The notes below the pieces were generated by a model. That model was not told the origin of the DNA. It saw nothing but the letters and a program-made list of their open reading frames with translations, and ran no database searches. Shown here one piece after another: positions 63,606 to 64,000 of a stretch of DNA of 64,000 nt. The position numbers were made by a program, and so were the translations under genes. Source of the DNA: Methylophilaceae bacterium (GTDB lineage: Bacteria; Pseudomonadota; Gammaproteobacteria; Burkholderiales; Methylophilaceae); the NCBI GenBank assembly GCA_027488395.1, contig JAIYBT010000010.1, positions 217,446 to 281,445 on the forward strand, written 5' to 3'. Each line of letters starts with the position of its first letter. The stretch's first letter is position 1.

Positions 63606-64000
63606 TTACAGTGCGAATACTGTCAATGCACCACCGCCAGGCGCAGCGTTGTACTTGGTCAATTCTTTGTAACCACCAGCTGCACCTAATGCATCTGTGT
63701 CGTTCGTCATACCCAAGTTCATCGCAACACCAGCCCAACCGCCGATACCTGACAAGGAACCAACGTATTGTTTGCCTTTGTGGCCGTAGGTGAATGCATT
63801 ACCAATCACGCCTGAACCCAATTGGAATTTCCAGAGTTCTTTACCTGATTGTGCGTCAACTGCTTTAAACCAACGATCCAGAGTACCGTAGAACACGATG
63901 TTTGAAGCTGTGGTTAATGCACCTGCCCAAGCTGAGAATTTCTCTTTGTTGTACCATACTTTTTTGTTGGTCATTGGGTCGTAAGCACCGAAACCACCCA
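63606..64000 (-). CDS. xoxF: PQQ-dependent methanol dehydrogenase, probably XoxF, C-terminal part (partial)
   Basis: The last 130 residues of a quinoprotein alcohol dehydrogenase large subunit, cut by the window edge. GTLDRWFKAVDAQSGKELW is the tryptophan-docking propeller motif, followed by GSGVIGNAFTYGHKGKQYV and GGWAGVAMNLGMTNDTD in parts and ending GGGALTVFAL. The ending is more like XoxF (lanthanide-dependent) than calcium MxaF, but the decisive active-site Asp lies outside the window. It would oxidise methanol in the periplasm, feeding the H4MPT/Fhc route. Confidence 0.85.
   Translation of the reverse strand, partial: GGFGAYDPMTNKKVWYNKEKFSAWAGALTTASNIVFYGTLDRWFKAVDAQSGKELWKFQLGSGVIGNAFTYGHKGKQYVGSLSGIGGWAGVAMNLGMTNDTDALGAAGGYKELTKYNAAPGGGALTVFAL

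Noticed and set aside
1..64000. CRISPR arrays, tRNA or rRNA genes, prophage, complete insertion sequences, toxin-antitoxin or defence islands
   Set aside because: None was recognised; no regularly spaced repeats, cloverleaf sequence, transposase or phage genes were seen on either strand.

Overview
The window looks like chromosome from a methylotrophic betaproteobacterium of the Methylophilaceae (Methylotenera or Methylophilus type). Evidence: moderate G+C; a complete formyltransferase/hydrolase operon (fhcBADC) of the tetrahydromethanopterin (H4MPT) formaldehyde-oxidation pathway; a group of H4MPT/methylofuran cofactor genes; the 3' end of a PQQ methanol dehydrogenase of probable XoxF (lanthanide) type at the right edge; and betaproteobacterial housekeeping blocks such as hfq-hflX-hflK-hflC-hisZ-purA and rlmN-pilF-rodZ-ispG-hisS-yfgM-bamB-der. 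Genus is inference. Homology calls rest on motifs read by eye; no database search was run.

Layout. 1-1.7 kb: dnaX (3' part)-ybaB-recR, with a probable -1 frameshift site in dnaX. 1.8-6.6 kb: leftward mtaD-ubiG-mupP-like-DUF2490, and an OmpA-family porin with its own promoter and terminator. 6.7-18 kb: a long leftward series gltX, hfq-hflX-hflK-hflC-DUF2065, terminator, hisZ-purA, then four overlapping or closely spaced cofactor genes (dmrB-like, dihydropteroate-synthase-like, DUF447, mfnB-like). 18-26.7 kb: small hypotheticals, a TPR/glycosyltransferase-like protein, rimO, a ZIP transporter, rluD-pgeF-HAD, bamD, and an SMR pump. 26.9-33.7 kb is the accessory part: an interrupted small ORF, a large multi-HAMP chemoreceptor, a DUF2726 protein, a VOC protein, a lone integron integrase with a substituted catalytic residue, an HPP membrane protein, and several gene-poor AT-rich stretches. 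33.7-39.2 kb: trhO and fhcBADC. 39.5-51.7 kb: a MOSC protein, ndk, then rlmN-pilF-rodZ-ispG-hisS, an orphan pair of oligopeptide-type ABC ATPases, and yfgM-bamB-der. 51.7-58.3 kb: sppA, Rieske, HAD and rluC leftward, divergent from rne. 58.3-64 kb: crcB, glgA, a candidate sRNA, orn, an M48 protease, a small cytochrome c, rsgA and the xoxF tail.

How the parts fit: methanol oxidation (XoxF) gives formaldehyde or formate. C1 units on H4MPT are finally released as formate by the Fhc complex, which works with methylofuran. The purA-linked genes probably help make those two cofactors. The rest is mainly translation, envelope assembly, RNA turnover and cofactor or nucleotide housekeeping. The least explained items are the candidate sRNA after glgA, the dnaX recoding site, the integron-integrase relic, the orphan ABC pair, and operator-like dyads near the SMR and HPP genes.
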